Shown here: positions 1 through 8,764 of the stretch, in pieces
Position numbering within the stretch: position 1 is the stretch's first letter
Layout of the letters: each line of letters begins with the position of its first letter
DNA from: Sesamum alatum
Lineage: Eukaryota > Streptophyta > Magnoliopsida > Lamiales > Pedaliaceae
Assembly (NCBI GenBank): GCA_034509735.1
Contig: JACGWO010000007.1
Span: 27,122,046-27,186,045 of the forward strand
Length of the DNA stretch: 64,000 nucleotides
Direction of reading: 5' to 3'
Translations under genes and position numbers: made by a program
Notes under the pieces: generated by a model
Database searches by the model: none
What the model was told of the DNA's origin: nothing
The model's input: the letters and a program-made list of their open reading frames with translations, nothing else

Positions 1-59
1 GAAGTACCTCCAAGAACGCAACACAAATATTAACAAATTTTTTATATCCGTATACAACG

Positions 60-320
60 AAAACTATATTTATTTGTGATAGCGGTGGTGGTGGCGAAAG
101 TGGTGCCGGCATATTAAAATTAAGTCGCTCCGCAAAGGGCATACCATTGACACTCCAACACCCATAAAAGTGGTCTTTCTCTAATATTAGTTTCGTCTAC
201 AGGGTGAAAGTTATCATATGTTAGAGCTCATACAAAACAATAAAATAGAACTGAAGGTTGAATGTAGTTGAATAACTGAATAAAGATCTACATTATTTCA
301 ATATTTGAGTTGTGTGTCAT
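60..320 (-). pseudogene. Minus-strand family member (exons 1 and 2), unit 0
   Basis: Read on the minus strand, exon 1 (320 down to 292) begins ATG-ACA-CAC-AAC and is followed by a GTAGAT donor. An intron ending CCTGTAG leads to exon 2 (196 down to about 70), which reads ...EKDHFYGCW, then NG, then a proline-rich end. This is the same module as exons 1-2 of gene A at 31848-32087 in opposite orientation. Exon 2 is open throughout, unlike the other decayed members. No downstream exons are visible before the window edge, so this is a fragment or pseudogene; an intact gene continuing off-window cannot be excluded. Positions 1-27 look like the plus-strand end of another exon 2 (CAAGTACCTCCAAGA-like), implying an inverted junction nearby. 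Confidence 0.55.
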
Positions 321-648
321 CGTTTTACAGACGAAAGCTACTCACTGAATAAAGATCTACATTATGTACTAACTCAAGGAGAAGTCATGTTTCTAAATAT
401 AAAAATCCACCATAAAGTTTTATAGACGAAAAAATATACCATGTATATTTAATTTACCACATGAATAATAGATATAGTAAATCTTATAATACACATTCCA
501 ATTATAAACATCACAAATGAGTTTTTCATAATACCCTATGACTGTGTTGTACCATCCTTGGCATTTTAAGAGATTTTAGAAATAATCTATTGTTGGAATT
601 GATGATGTTGAAATTAAATTGTATGCATATAAATTGCATTGTGTATAA

Positions 649-657
649 TAAATTTAA
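649..657. other. Empty target site of the 5-kb MULE
   Basis: The nonamer TAAATTTAA occurs once here, in the same local context (GTGTATA before; ACCATCAATTTCAC after) that flanks the MULEs at 39036-44046 and 58690-63678, where it is duplicated on either side. It is a paralogous pre-insertion site. Confidence 0.9.
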
Positions 658-794
658 ATTTAGGTGGACCATCAATTTCACGTGAACACTCAGCCTACAA
701 CAAAATTTCAAGATTGAGACTTTATTATTTACATGGACATGTAACTTCTATTCACGACTCATTACTATTCAATATATTAAAAGAAGAGGAGAAT

Positions 795-797
<3 letters not shown>

Positions 798-879
<82 letters not shown>
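798..879. repeat. Compound (GT)n(GA)n microsatellite
   Basis: About 11 GT units run directly into about 29 GA units. The equivalent tract is at 44191-44267 in unit 1 and is much shorter in unit 2 (about 63823-63860), so it is hypervariable between units. Open frames through it are artefacts of the dinucleotide repeat. Confidence 0.95.
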
Positions 880-881
<2 letters not shown>

Positions 882-1174
882 TCTTTTTCACATAGCAAAC
901 CTTATATCCAAAAAGAAAAAAGAAAAACGAAACATTGTGAAGTCCAATTTTTTAGTTTTTCTAAAAGTTTTATTTTAAAAATCAAAGAGAAAAAAAAGGG
1001 ATTGTATTTACACTTCAAAGATTAAGCACTTACCTTTCTTAAGTTAGTACTTCTTATAAAATTTATATTTAAAATAAAATATTTAAACAAAAGAAGAAGT
1101 GCGAAGATCGCACAAATGTATATCTAAAAAAATAAAAGAGAACCAAAAGAACGAAATAAAAATCTGCCATTCCT

Positions 1175-1430
1175 ATTGGACTCTTGGAGGTACTTATTGT
1201 GATGTTGTGGCGGCGGAAGTGGTGCAGACACATTAAAATTAGTAGCTCCGAAAAGATCACACTATTAACCATCCAACACCTGTAAAAGTAGTCGTTCCCA
1301 ATATTGATTTCATTTACAAGATGAAAATCAACATATGTTAGAGATCATACAAAACTATAAAATCCAAAATTGTAAATCACTAAATAAAGATCTACATTGT
1401 TTCCATTATTTTAGTTGTGCCCCATTGTTT
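1175..1430 (-). pseudogene. Minus-strand family member, head-to-head partner of the 1812 copy
   Basis: Reverse complement shows exon 1 (about 1430 down to 1393, ATG-GGG-CAC-AAC with the start context AAACA) and an exon 2 equivalent (about 1310 down to 1175) matching gene A exon 2, but with small indels that break the YGCW...NG reading frame. The unit 1 counterpart is 44390-44610. Together with the plus-strand copy starting at 1812 it forms a divergent pair whose promoters and exons are inverted repeats of each other. Confidence 0.6.
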
Positions 1431-1811
1431 CTTGTGCGCAAAAAATGTTGTGTGGAGTATGTGTCTATCAGAGAGACTGGGTAAATTGAGAGTGAAGACA
1501 AAGACAAGAGAGTGAGCAATCAATTGATAGGTAATTATGTATGCGAATGTTTATGTTTGCAAATATATAAAGAGTGAACGTAATGGACACAATTCTGTCT
1601 ATCGATATCTACACTAGTTTATATAAGATATTTTCATAACAAACAGTGAGTATGATGTCATGTCACCATATCATATTTACGCAAACTTCAATCACAGACA
1701 TAAATACTTATTGATTGTCCACTCACACACTTGTCTTTGTCTACACTCTCTATCACTCAGTCTCTCTCACGCACACATACTCCACACAACACTTTGTGCA
1801 CACAAGAAACA
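1431..1811. promoter_or_regulatory. Shared divergent promoter of the head-to-head pair, unit 0
   Basis: About 380 bp separate the two start codons. Both halves contain the same ordered motifs in opposite orientation: an ACTCCACACAA-type block just before the ATG, a CT-rich leader, a TTGATTGTC/CAATTGATAG block and a cytosine-rich ACTCACAC segment. The centre, about 1620-1665, holds TATAAGAT and a decayed ACAAACAGTGAG...TGTCATGTCA half-palindrome that is complete upstream of gene A (31530-31593). Confidence 0.6.
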
Positions 1812-2050
1812 ATGGCACACAAGTCAAATGATGGAAGCAAGGTAGATCTTTACTTAGCGATTCAACTACATTCAACGTTCAATCGTATTTTATATTTTTT
1901 ATAAGCTCTAAGGTTTGTTCATTTTCTCCCTGTAGATGGAACCAATACGGGAGAAAGACTACTTCTAAGGGTGTTGGAGAGTTAATGATATGCTTTTTTC
2001 AAAGCCACTGATGTTTAATGCGTCCGCACCACCTCCACCATGATCACCAG
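1812..2050 (+). pseudogene. Plus-strand family member C, unit 0 (nonsense in exon 2)
   Basis: Exon 1 is 1812-1841 (ATG GCA CAC AAG TCA AAT, ending AAG) with a good GTAGAT donor. The intron ends CCCTGTAG at 1935 and exon 2 begins ATGGAACCAATA. The frame stops at the eleventh codon (TAC TTC TAA), where intact members read TAC/TAT GGG. Unit 1's copy (44980, exon 2 from 45109) has the same TAA, so the lesion predates the duplication. The rest of exon 2 is cut by the DNA transposon at 2056. Confidence 0.7.
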
Positions 2051-2055
2051 CTGTA

Positions 2056-2671
2056 GAGAGTGTTTGTGCGAGCTTTGTAAAAGAACTTTTCAGCTTTTGG
2101 GTTTCTAAAAAGCACTTTCGAGCTGTTTGAGATACTAGCTTCTATTTTTAGAACTTTTACAAAAAAACACTTTTGAGCCAAAAGCTAGAAGTACCTTGGG
2201 GGTGCTTTTGGCTTTTTTGTAAAAAAATTCAACTTTTTTTTGGACTACTTTAGCCTCAGTATAATAATTTTAATTCGATTTTATCCTTTAAATTTATTGA
2301 ATTAGACATTCGGTTTTTTCATTAGTATTCAATATCTTAGTAATATAAAAGATAAATATTTGTAAAAATAAATATGAAGTACACTAATTGAAATAAAATT
2401 TATTATTTTTTGAGGAAAAATTATTATTATCAAAACACAAGTACAAATATTAAGCAAAAATAGTATCTTTTTTAACGCATGTGGACAAATCAGTCTTTAA
2501 CCAATTAAGTTTCTTTTTAGGAGTGTTTTTTTCCCAAACACTACCCAATTTAGCTTTTATATGCTTTTTACTTTCTTTTACAAACATTACCCATTTTTGA
2601 TTCTGCTACAACTTCTGACTTTCTCTACGAAGATCACTTCTCTAACAACAGAAGTATTCCCAAACACTCCC
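2056..2671. mobile_element. 'R' non-autonomous DNA transposon, unit 0 copy
   Basis: Begins GAGAGTGTTTGTGCGAGC and ends ...CCAAACACTCCC, giving short terminal inverted repeats (GGGAGTGTTTG). The subterminal regions repeat CAAACACTACCC and AAAAGC...CTTTT motifs. Copies of the same family lie at 20086-26580 (interrupted by a LINE) and 45225-46290. The insertion site is identical in units 0 and 1, so it predates the array. No target duplication could be assigned, so the superfamily is left open (hAT- or Harbinger-type possible). Confidence 0.6.
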
Positions 2672-2940
2672 TCAATCATTTTCTTAAAAGCCCAAAATAA
2701 AGGAGTACCCCCACCTGCTAGCCCAGCAGTCCCAACCTGCTGCCCCAAGCAAAAAGAAAAGTTATCAGTGTGGCAGGCTTAAAAAACAAAACCCAATCCG
2801 CAAGGTCACACAATGGACTGTGGGGACGACACATCATATGAATTCTACACGACACATGCCATGTAACCATAAAAGATCTCCAACTAACCTTTATATATCA
2901 GTGGGACCAGTCGAGTCAATAGTTACTAATCACATCTTGT
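2672..2940. other. Intergenic flank shared with unit 1
   Basis: It matches 46291-46351 plus 47608-47784 (for example GACGACACATCATATG and CCATGTAACCATAAAAGATC). In unit 1 the 1.2-kb MULE-like element splits it. No coding potential was seen. Confidence 0.7.
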
Positions 2941-3460
2941 GTTTGTCCGGGTTGATTGGGCAATGATTGTTCAAACAATCACAACTCTTCAAAGATAAGT
3001 TCAAATCAGGTTTGGATACTCTTGTTAGTTAGCTAACATCCGTAGATTTCTACTTATATGCAGGTTGCCCTAACTAACTTCCGAATTTCGCTCTAAGTCC
3101 ATCTATAAATAGAGATGAAGTTGTAGTAAAAAAGGTAACTCAACTCACCCATGAAATATAGTAAGGATACTTGTTTATTGCTCTTTTTCAGCACTCTACC
3201 AGCTCATTCTAGCTTACATTTCCATATCCAATCACTCCAAATAACTCATTTCACTATTGTCTCTCGTTATATCAAGTTTTCTTGTTTATTTCTCAGTAAT
3301 TTAGGTATTGACTTAAAATCGAAGTGTTAATCCTTGTTTTGTAGGTTAGTCCTCAGGTGATCATAAAATTTTTGAAGATTCTTCAACGATTGTGGTGTTA
3401 TTGGACTCCAGTACGCATCAAATATATATTGAGATAAAAATATTTGAAATAGTGTATATT
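2940..3460 (+). mobile_element. LTR-retrotransposon LTR fragment (Gypsy-like)
   Basis: Homology to the array stops near 2940. The segment has an LTR-type layout: a TATAAATA box at about 3104, a CT-rich leader, then TTGACTTAAAATCGAAG followed by TTTTGTAGG near 3309-3347, resembling the TTGAGCGTCGGAG...TTTGCAGG signature near the 3' end of many plant Gypsy LTRs. No termini or target duplication were identified and no pol domain is attached. Assignment is by pattern only. Confidence 0.4.
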
Positions 3461-4314
3461 AATTTCTTTTTCCTAGTTAAATTTTATTAAAACTTTTTGA
3501 TTGTGAACCTATAAATATTTGAGCTAAACTCATTATTCAACACTTTTAATCATTGAATGAGTATTTTTTATGTAAATATTTAGTTTTAGTATAATTAGTT
3601 TAGGTTAGAGTAGTTGTCCTACATCAATTGGCGGGTAGAGATAAATTTTGATCAAAATCCGTTTCCGCATCAATTAATTTTCCAACCATTTAAACTTTTT
3701 TTAGAAGCCAACGTTGTTACACGCCTCATCAACATAAACAGATTCATACACCAGACTATAGATGCTAATGCACTATTAGCAACGAAGTAATGAAGAAGAA
3801 TAAGAATGAGGAAGTCTACGTTAAATGTCAAAACATGAACCACTTATAAGATGATATATAACATCCTTACTTGTTGTATCAAGATCACAATATACTATGA
3901 GTTTTCGCCACTGAGCAAAGTACCTAGCAACAGGTTGGTGGTTTGTTATAAAAATAAGTTTCGCATTCAACTTAACACCAGTAATGTTCATTATCTCCAC
4001 ATAATTTATTTTTGACAAAATAAAAGTATAAATTATACAATTAAATAATCCTCTAACTTAACTACCCAATTCAAAAAGTAATTTTGATTATGATTTCAAA
4101 AATACATAAAAAGAATTGGACCAGAAAACTTATAAGACGGTGGATTCCTAGTTTGTGGATAAAGAAGATTGTTTTGTTTTAATAATTATTTATTTATTTG
4201 AATTAAAATAATATATAAGAACAAAAAAGACCTATGCAAACTATTAAAAAAACCGAGGAAGAGAAAATTAAATCAATTCTCAAGTTAAAATCAAAATAAA
4301 AAGATAATTCTTTT
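3461..4314. other. AT-rich interval, nothing recognised
   Basis: Low-complexity AT-rich sequence. A 65-codon minus-strand frame at 3821-4018 has no recognisable domain. No repeats with clear ends were found. Confidence 0.5.
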
Positions 4315-4323
4315 TAGAATCAA

Positions 4324-4814
4324 GGGTTAATTACACTTACACCCCCTTTGAGAATGTATAATTACACTTTCCCCCAAAAAGTTTTGAAATTACACTTACA
4401 CCCCCTCCGAAAATTTTCTGTTTACACCTGACCCCCATCCGTTAGAGTTTGGACGAAAAATGTTCACGTCAACAAAAATAATTACACAAATTTTAAATTT
4501 TTCCCATCATTTAACATTCTCATGTATATTTTTTGTACTTATAAGAGGATAAGTGTAACGTATATGTATGGAGTGAGGCCAATATTATTATATTTTTTTC
4601 CTTATAAGTACAAAATTATTGCACGAGAATGTTAAATGAGAGGTAAAATTAAAAATTTATGTAATTATTTTTGTTGAAATGAACATTTTTCGCCTAAACT
4701 TTAACGAATGGAGGTCAGGTGTAAACAAAGAATTTTTAGAGAGGGTGTAAATGTAATTTCAAATTTTCTTTGGGGGAAAGTGTAATTATGCATTTTCAGA
4801 GGGTCTAAATATTA
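4324..4814. mobile_element. MULE-type foldback MITE with 9-bp TSD
   Basis: Flanked by TAGAATCAA at 4315-4323 and 4815-4823 (exact). The two halves are near inverted repeats: TAATTACACTTTCCCCCAAA on the left is mirrored on the right, and TTGTACTTATAAG mirrors CTTATAAGTACAA near the centre. There is no coding capacity. The element at 19608-19985 and the half elements at about 35525-35740 and 55190-55400 belong to the same family. A 9-bp duplication and long inverted repeats are Mutator hallmarks. Confidence 0.85.
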
Positions 4815-4823
4815 TAGAATCAA

Positions 4824-5110
4824 TAATAATAATTGTGATGGGAATAGAAAATATAACATTGGCGGGGCATTTCACAGTAGTTAAAATTGAAGAAGAGTCG
4901 CCAATCACCCTGATCTGATCGCCTCCATTAAATTATTGATATGTCCTCAATTAAGAAATGACAATCACTCAACAATAATTAATTAGGCAACCTGAGTTAT
5001 TATATATGTACAATGGTTAAGGCTGAAGTCTATGAATAAGTTATACGTCATGTGTTTGAGTTATAATGAATGTGTGGTTATTTATTTTATTTTATATGAG
5101 TTTATTGTAA
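4824..5110. other. AT-rich interval, nothing recognised
   Basis: No open frame, repeat or regulatory signal that can be supported. Confidence 0.5.
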
Positions 5111-5119
5111 TTTATTTTA

Positions 5120-5676
5120 AAAGGTAATTATACCCCCTTTCCTGAGGTTTGGTATAATTACACATCGCCCCCCTGTAATTTAAAAATTTATATCTAGTAC
5201 CATTAAGGTTTGCTCCTATCTAACAAATAGCCCCCCCCTCCCCCCCCGGTCAGTCAATATCACCAAATTCGTTGATATTAATAAAAAAAACCTTAATAAA
5301 AATTAATATTTACTATCGATTGACCTATTACTGACTTATGTAGATCAAACAAATATTTTTTATGACCAAACTACCCTTATTTATATCTTCACATGTTAAT
5401 GCATGTGAGGAGGTACGTTTCACCGTTATAAGGGTAGTTTAGTCATAAAAAATTTGTTTGGCCTACAATAAGTCAGTAATAAGTCAATTGAAGGTAAAGA
5501 TCGATTTTCATTAAGTTTTTTTTATTAATATCAATAAATTAGATGAATTTTGACTAACGGAGGGACCTATTTCTTAGACATAAGCAAGCCTCAAGGGTAC
5601 TAGATGTAATTTTTCAAACCACAAGGGGTTTACGTGTAATTAAACCAAACCTCAGGGGAGGGGGTGTAATTATCTC
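5120..5676. mobile_element. Foldback MITE, MULE-like
   Basis: Left end AAAGGTAATTATACCCCC and right end, reversed, AGAGATAATTACACCCCC. CCTGAGGTTTGG also recurs inverted, and the arms continue to a central CACATG...CATGTG. Flanks TTTATTTTA (5111-5119) and TTTATTTTT (5677-5685) agree at 8 of 9 positions as a target duplication. Poly-C runs (5229-5247) lie inside. Non-coding. Confidence 0.7.
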
Positions 5677-5699
5677 TTTATTTTTTAATGTTTTGTTAT

Positions 5700-6690
5700 A
5701 TTAATGTGATGCAAGCAAAAGGTTGTTCGTTTGGGTACGTCCAACTTGAGATCTTTGGGTTTAATTTTTCACAAGTCTTGGAAATGGGACATACAAAAAA
5801 CCCGTTAGCACTTCAACGTTCAAATAAGTACACATTGATGGAAATACGAATTAAACTGAAAAAACCGTAATATAAAGTAACAATTCGGTGCCACAATATT
5901 TGTGCAATAGCGTTTTTATGCGTACAAGTGTTGAGAAAAATATTATCATCTACGGGGGAAAGGGTCCCATTCTCTTGGACCCAGAAAGTGGTTGCCAAGA
6001 GATAGACTCTTACTGCTCTGGGACTCCTTGTCCACATTTTTTAACATTTAAACTGTTGGGACTCATCTCTTCGGTCCATTCTATGGATATGATTATCCTC
6101 CTCAGGAGGGTGGTTAAGGCAACCCGAACTTTCTCCGTAGATCTTCAGCGTTTTTTCTAATGGGGCTAACCTCTTCTCTGACTTGTCTTGGTGGAACTCG
6201 TCCACGTGCCATTGATGCTTTCTTTGGGGCTGACTTGACTGCCATGTGAGTGCCTTAATTGGCCTCCATAAGCATTCTTGGTTTGTCTTGAACCTTTTGG
6301 GGCCCTCCAAAACCTCCCTAACGGATTGGGCCTCCTCCAAGAGCTGAAGTAAATATGATTTTGCCTTTAGATTGTCAGGTGTCCACGACCTTGGGTTTTC
6401 AAGCTACGCAGGCGGCTATGGGCCAATTACTGTAGGTCCTAATTCTTGAATCTGTTCTTCTCTTGGGCTGGGGGAGGTGAACTCTTTCTTATTGGGTCCA
6501 CAAGGTGGAGGGCCCAGAACCTAGGCCCAACCACGGCTTTAGCAGCCTTTGGGCTCCCTTTTATTGGGCCAAAAGCAAGCCTGCCAAATTCCTTTTCAGA
6601 ATATTCAGACTTGTAATTAACCTACCCCTCATTGTTGTAGTAATAGTTGTAGGAATTAATTGTATTTGTCTCATGATATGTTGGATTTAA
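5700..6690. other. GC-richer interval with GGGCC/TGGGCC blocks, possibly a decayed LTR element
   Basis: The stretch 5890-6600 is richer in GC than its surroundings and repeats TTGGGCC, GGGCCC and CCTAGGCCCAAC motifs, a texture common in decayed plant LTR elements. It holds small frames on both strands (for example minus 6041-6340) without any recognised domain. No termini were found. Confidence 0.25.
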
Positions 6691-7260
6691 TTTGCAATAA
6701 TTATTGTACTAATTTAAAACTCATTGCAAAAAATAAAATAAAATTAATTTTTGTGACAAAATATTATTTTAAATTTATCACTAAAGGAATATATTAAGTC
6801 ACAAAAAAGTCGATCTTATCATTACATAATTATTAGTTAAAAGAATTATGCACAAAATTGTAATTATAGATAATTACTCACACATCTATAGTGACGATTT
6901 AGTAACAATACAATTTAATAGCAAAAATTATTTATTGTCACTATACCTTCATTATATATATGTCTAATTATGCACTATCTTTTGTTACTAATTCTTAACA
7001 ATAATAACTTATAGAAAATAATAGGCACTATTAAAATCATGAAAAAGTTTTATTGAGACAAAATAAAAATTTTTGTCACTAAAACTATATATAATTAATG
7101 ATAATATTAAAATTGTGCACTCATTTTTTGTTCTTAATTTGTTTTTAGCGAGTTTTAACGAATTTAATATTTTATTGAGTAAATTAATTAATTAAATTTA
7201 ACAGCACTAAACTAATTTTCTGACTTCACCACTCGTTCCAGCATATATTGACCAATAGGA
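6690..7260. other. AT-rich interval with GTGACAAAA/TTTTGTCAC repeats
   Basis: Short GTGAC/GTCAC-containing motifs recur in both orientations (TTGTGACAAAA, TAGTGACGATT, TTGTCACTATA, TTTTGTCACTAAA), as in subterminal regions of CACTA-type elements. ACTACAAAAATAA occurs at 7268 but no matching opposite terminus was seen, so the class is a guess. Non-coding. Confidence 0.3.
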
Positions 7261-7269
7261 ATAATTACT

Positions 7270-7544
7270 ACAAAAATAACCACTTGGAATGAGATTTGGT
7301 GAAATAATCTTAAGGGCTATAAAACGTACCACGTCAGCCACTTCCAATGATCCCATAATTTAGTAAATTATTGTATTGTTTGGACTTTAGGTGGGTTAAC
7401 ATTTGACAAGTAGAGTTAGATGTGAAAAACGTGGACTTCCTTTTTTTTTTTTTCTTGATAATTAGGAAAACGTGGGAAGGGAATGAAATAAAAACCCAAA
7501 AAAGCAGCCTACTGCAGGAAAAATAACAGTAGCTAAGACAAAGC
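7270..7544 (+). promoter_or_regulatory. Probable promoter region displaced from the 8.4-8.8 kb gene
   Basis: Contains CTATAAAA (about 7317-7324), ACCACGTCAGCC (ACGT-core box, about 7328) and a pyrimidine tract. The LINE at 7561-8349 inserted between this segment and the GC-rich leader at 8366, as shown by the duplicated target flanking it. Before insertion the two were contiguous. The promoter role is inferred from position and motifs only. Confidence 0.35.
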
Positions 7545-7560
7545 AAGAATCAGGGTGGGT

Positions 7561-8319
7561 AATGAAAATGACACACATCTACCGGGAAGGAAACCAGGCT
7601 GCAGACCTCCTTGCCAATCAGGCTTGCTCTGTACAGCATCTAACAATCAAGAAAAACGAGCCACTCACAGGTATGATTAAAGGTATCACCACACTTGACA
7701 GGTTATGCATGCCTTATATCAGATTCATGAAAGGTAGTACTCTTAGTTTCACTTATCTGCTCTTATTTGAAACTTGTGCGTACTATTTTTTTGTAATGCT
7801 GTGATATTCCCTAAACCATACGGACACACTCAATGGGAGTTGACCACCTCATTTTGGCTAACTGTTTATTTGTCCCTTTCTAGTCATAACTGTACAAATC
7901 TAGGTTTACATGACACTATGCAACCCTCGGAGCATATGATACATAGGAGGTACATTCCTAGGCACTCTATCTTTTTGGAAAATTGCCCTTTTGTCAATTG
8001 TATGCAGGTGCACAAACTTTGAGACATACTGATCCAAGGCATCAGACTGACAAACCTGATTGTAGGGCGATTAGAACTAGAAACTCTTTTTGTAAGGGAG
8101 TAGTACTCCTCATTTACGCTTTGCATACTATTGTAAGGGAGTAGTACTCCTCATTTACGCTTTCCTGATCAAAACTTGTAAGGGAGTAGTACTCCTTGTT
8201 TATTGCTTTGTAGAGGATACTAGGGAGTCAGTACTCCCCGTTGTATTTTTGCTCCTTTTTGGTTGTTAATATAGAAGGGACGGGGACCCCGAAAAGCTCC
8301 CCCCACCTTCGGGTGGTTT

Positions 8320-8349
<30 letters not shown>
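7561..8349 (+). mobile_element. 5'-truncated LINE (RNase H tail, 3' UTR, poly-A)
   Basis: Flanked by a 16-bp target duplication AAGAATCAGGGTGGGT (7545-7560 and 8350-8365). The 5' end enters ORF2 within the RNase H domain: 7562 onward reads MKMTHIYREGNQAADLLANQ, the typical RNase H C-terminal helix of plant L1s. The frame continues to about 7730. The 3' UTR has four GGGAGTAGTACTCC-type hairpins (8096-8245), then GGGGACCCCGAAAAGCTCC, a CCACC-TTCG-GGTGG stem-loop and about 25 A residues. It is the same family as the element at 20263-25968. Dead on arrival. Confidence 0.93.
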
Positions 8350-8352
<3 letters not shown>

Positions 8353-8366
8353 AATCAGGGTGGGTC

Positions 8367-8661
8367 GAGCTCCGGAGAAGGGGGTTCGTCGGGTTAAATC
8401 CTTTACATTCGGAGCTCCGATCGTCTGACCGGACGGCGGAGAGATGAAGGGCCCTTTACTGTCATTGCGTCGTCGGTGATGCCGCTTCCACCGTCGTTCT
8501 TTCTTCCTCCTCCTCCGCTTCCGGTGACCGTGACCTCACTTTCAATCCCTCCACCACTCAGGTAATAATAATCTTCCTCATTTCCTAGTTCTGTTAATGG
8601 GCTTAATTTGTTAATTTTGTTTCTCAAAATAATCCATTCTCCTCTGTTTCTTGTTTGAAGG
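8367..8661 (+). promoter_or_regulatory. GC-rich 5' leader exon with uORFs and 99-bp leader intron
   Basis: The sequence from 8367 is GC-rich, unlike its surroundings. A first uORF (8444-8479, 11 codons, MKGPLLSLRRR) ends in TGA overlapping the next ATG (TGATG, 8477-8481). The second frame (MPLPPSFFLPPPPLP...) runs to a CAG|GTAATA donor at 8561/8562. The intron 8562-8660 ends TTGTTTGAAG. Spliced, the second frame continues out of register through the main ORF start and ends at TGA 8719-8721. The intron is inferred from consensus sites. Confidence 0.4.
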
Positions 8662-8668
8662 GCAAATC

Positions 8669-8764
8669 ATGAACTCCGGCGCGCCGTCGCCGGAGAAGGG
8701 AAAATATACACCAAAGTTTGATGGTTTGAGCTTCATAGAGACGCTGATCACGGCTCACCGCTGA
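8669..8764 (+). CDS. Small peptide gene candidate, 31 aa
   Basis: A 31-codon frame starting 8 nt after the predicted leader-intron acceptor. It begins MNSGAPSPEKGKYTPKFDG and ends FIETLITAHR. It has an SPEK/GK basic N-terminal half, a FDGLSFIETL amphipathic stretch and no signal peptide or membrane segment. The GC-rich codons and leader, the 5' intron and the following AT-rich tail with AATAAA near 9055 look like a genuine plant transcription unit rather than transposon sequence. I do not recognise the family with confidence. It is too short for standard ORF filters. An L1 insertion lies just upstream of the leader (7561-8349), so expression may be altered. The alternative is that the proline-rich frame starting at 8479 is the real product. 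Confidence 0.45.
   Translation: MNSGAPSPEKGKYTPKFDGLSFIETLITAHR

Larger units (their letters stand above)
1..2940. repeat. Unit 0: partial, older copy of the tandem segmental array
   Basis: This stretch aligns by eye with 38540-39035 joined to 44047-46360 and 47599-47780, that is, with unit 1 minus its transposon insertions. It carries two minus-strand and one plus-strand decayed members of the gene family, a GT/GA microsatellite and one copy of the 'R' DNA transposon, in the same order as units 1 and 2. It lacks the 5-kb MULE found in both other units and the 1.2-kb MULE-like element of unit 1. The left part of the unit lies outside the window. Confidence 0.85.

Noticed and set aside
639..881. 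80-codon frame ending in an RERERE repeat, and similar frames at 44011-44310 and 44148-44450
   Set aside because: Created by the GA/GT microsatellites.
6041..6340. 99-codon minus-strand frame in the GC-richer segment
   Set aside because: No domain or splice context; an antisense frame on the plus strand is equally long. The segment looks like transposon debris.
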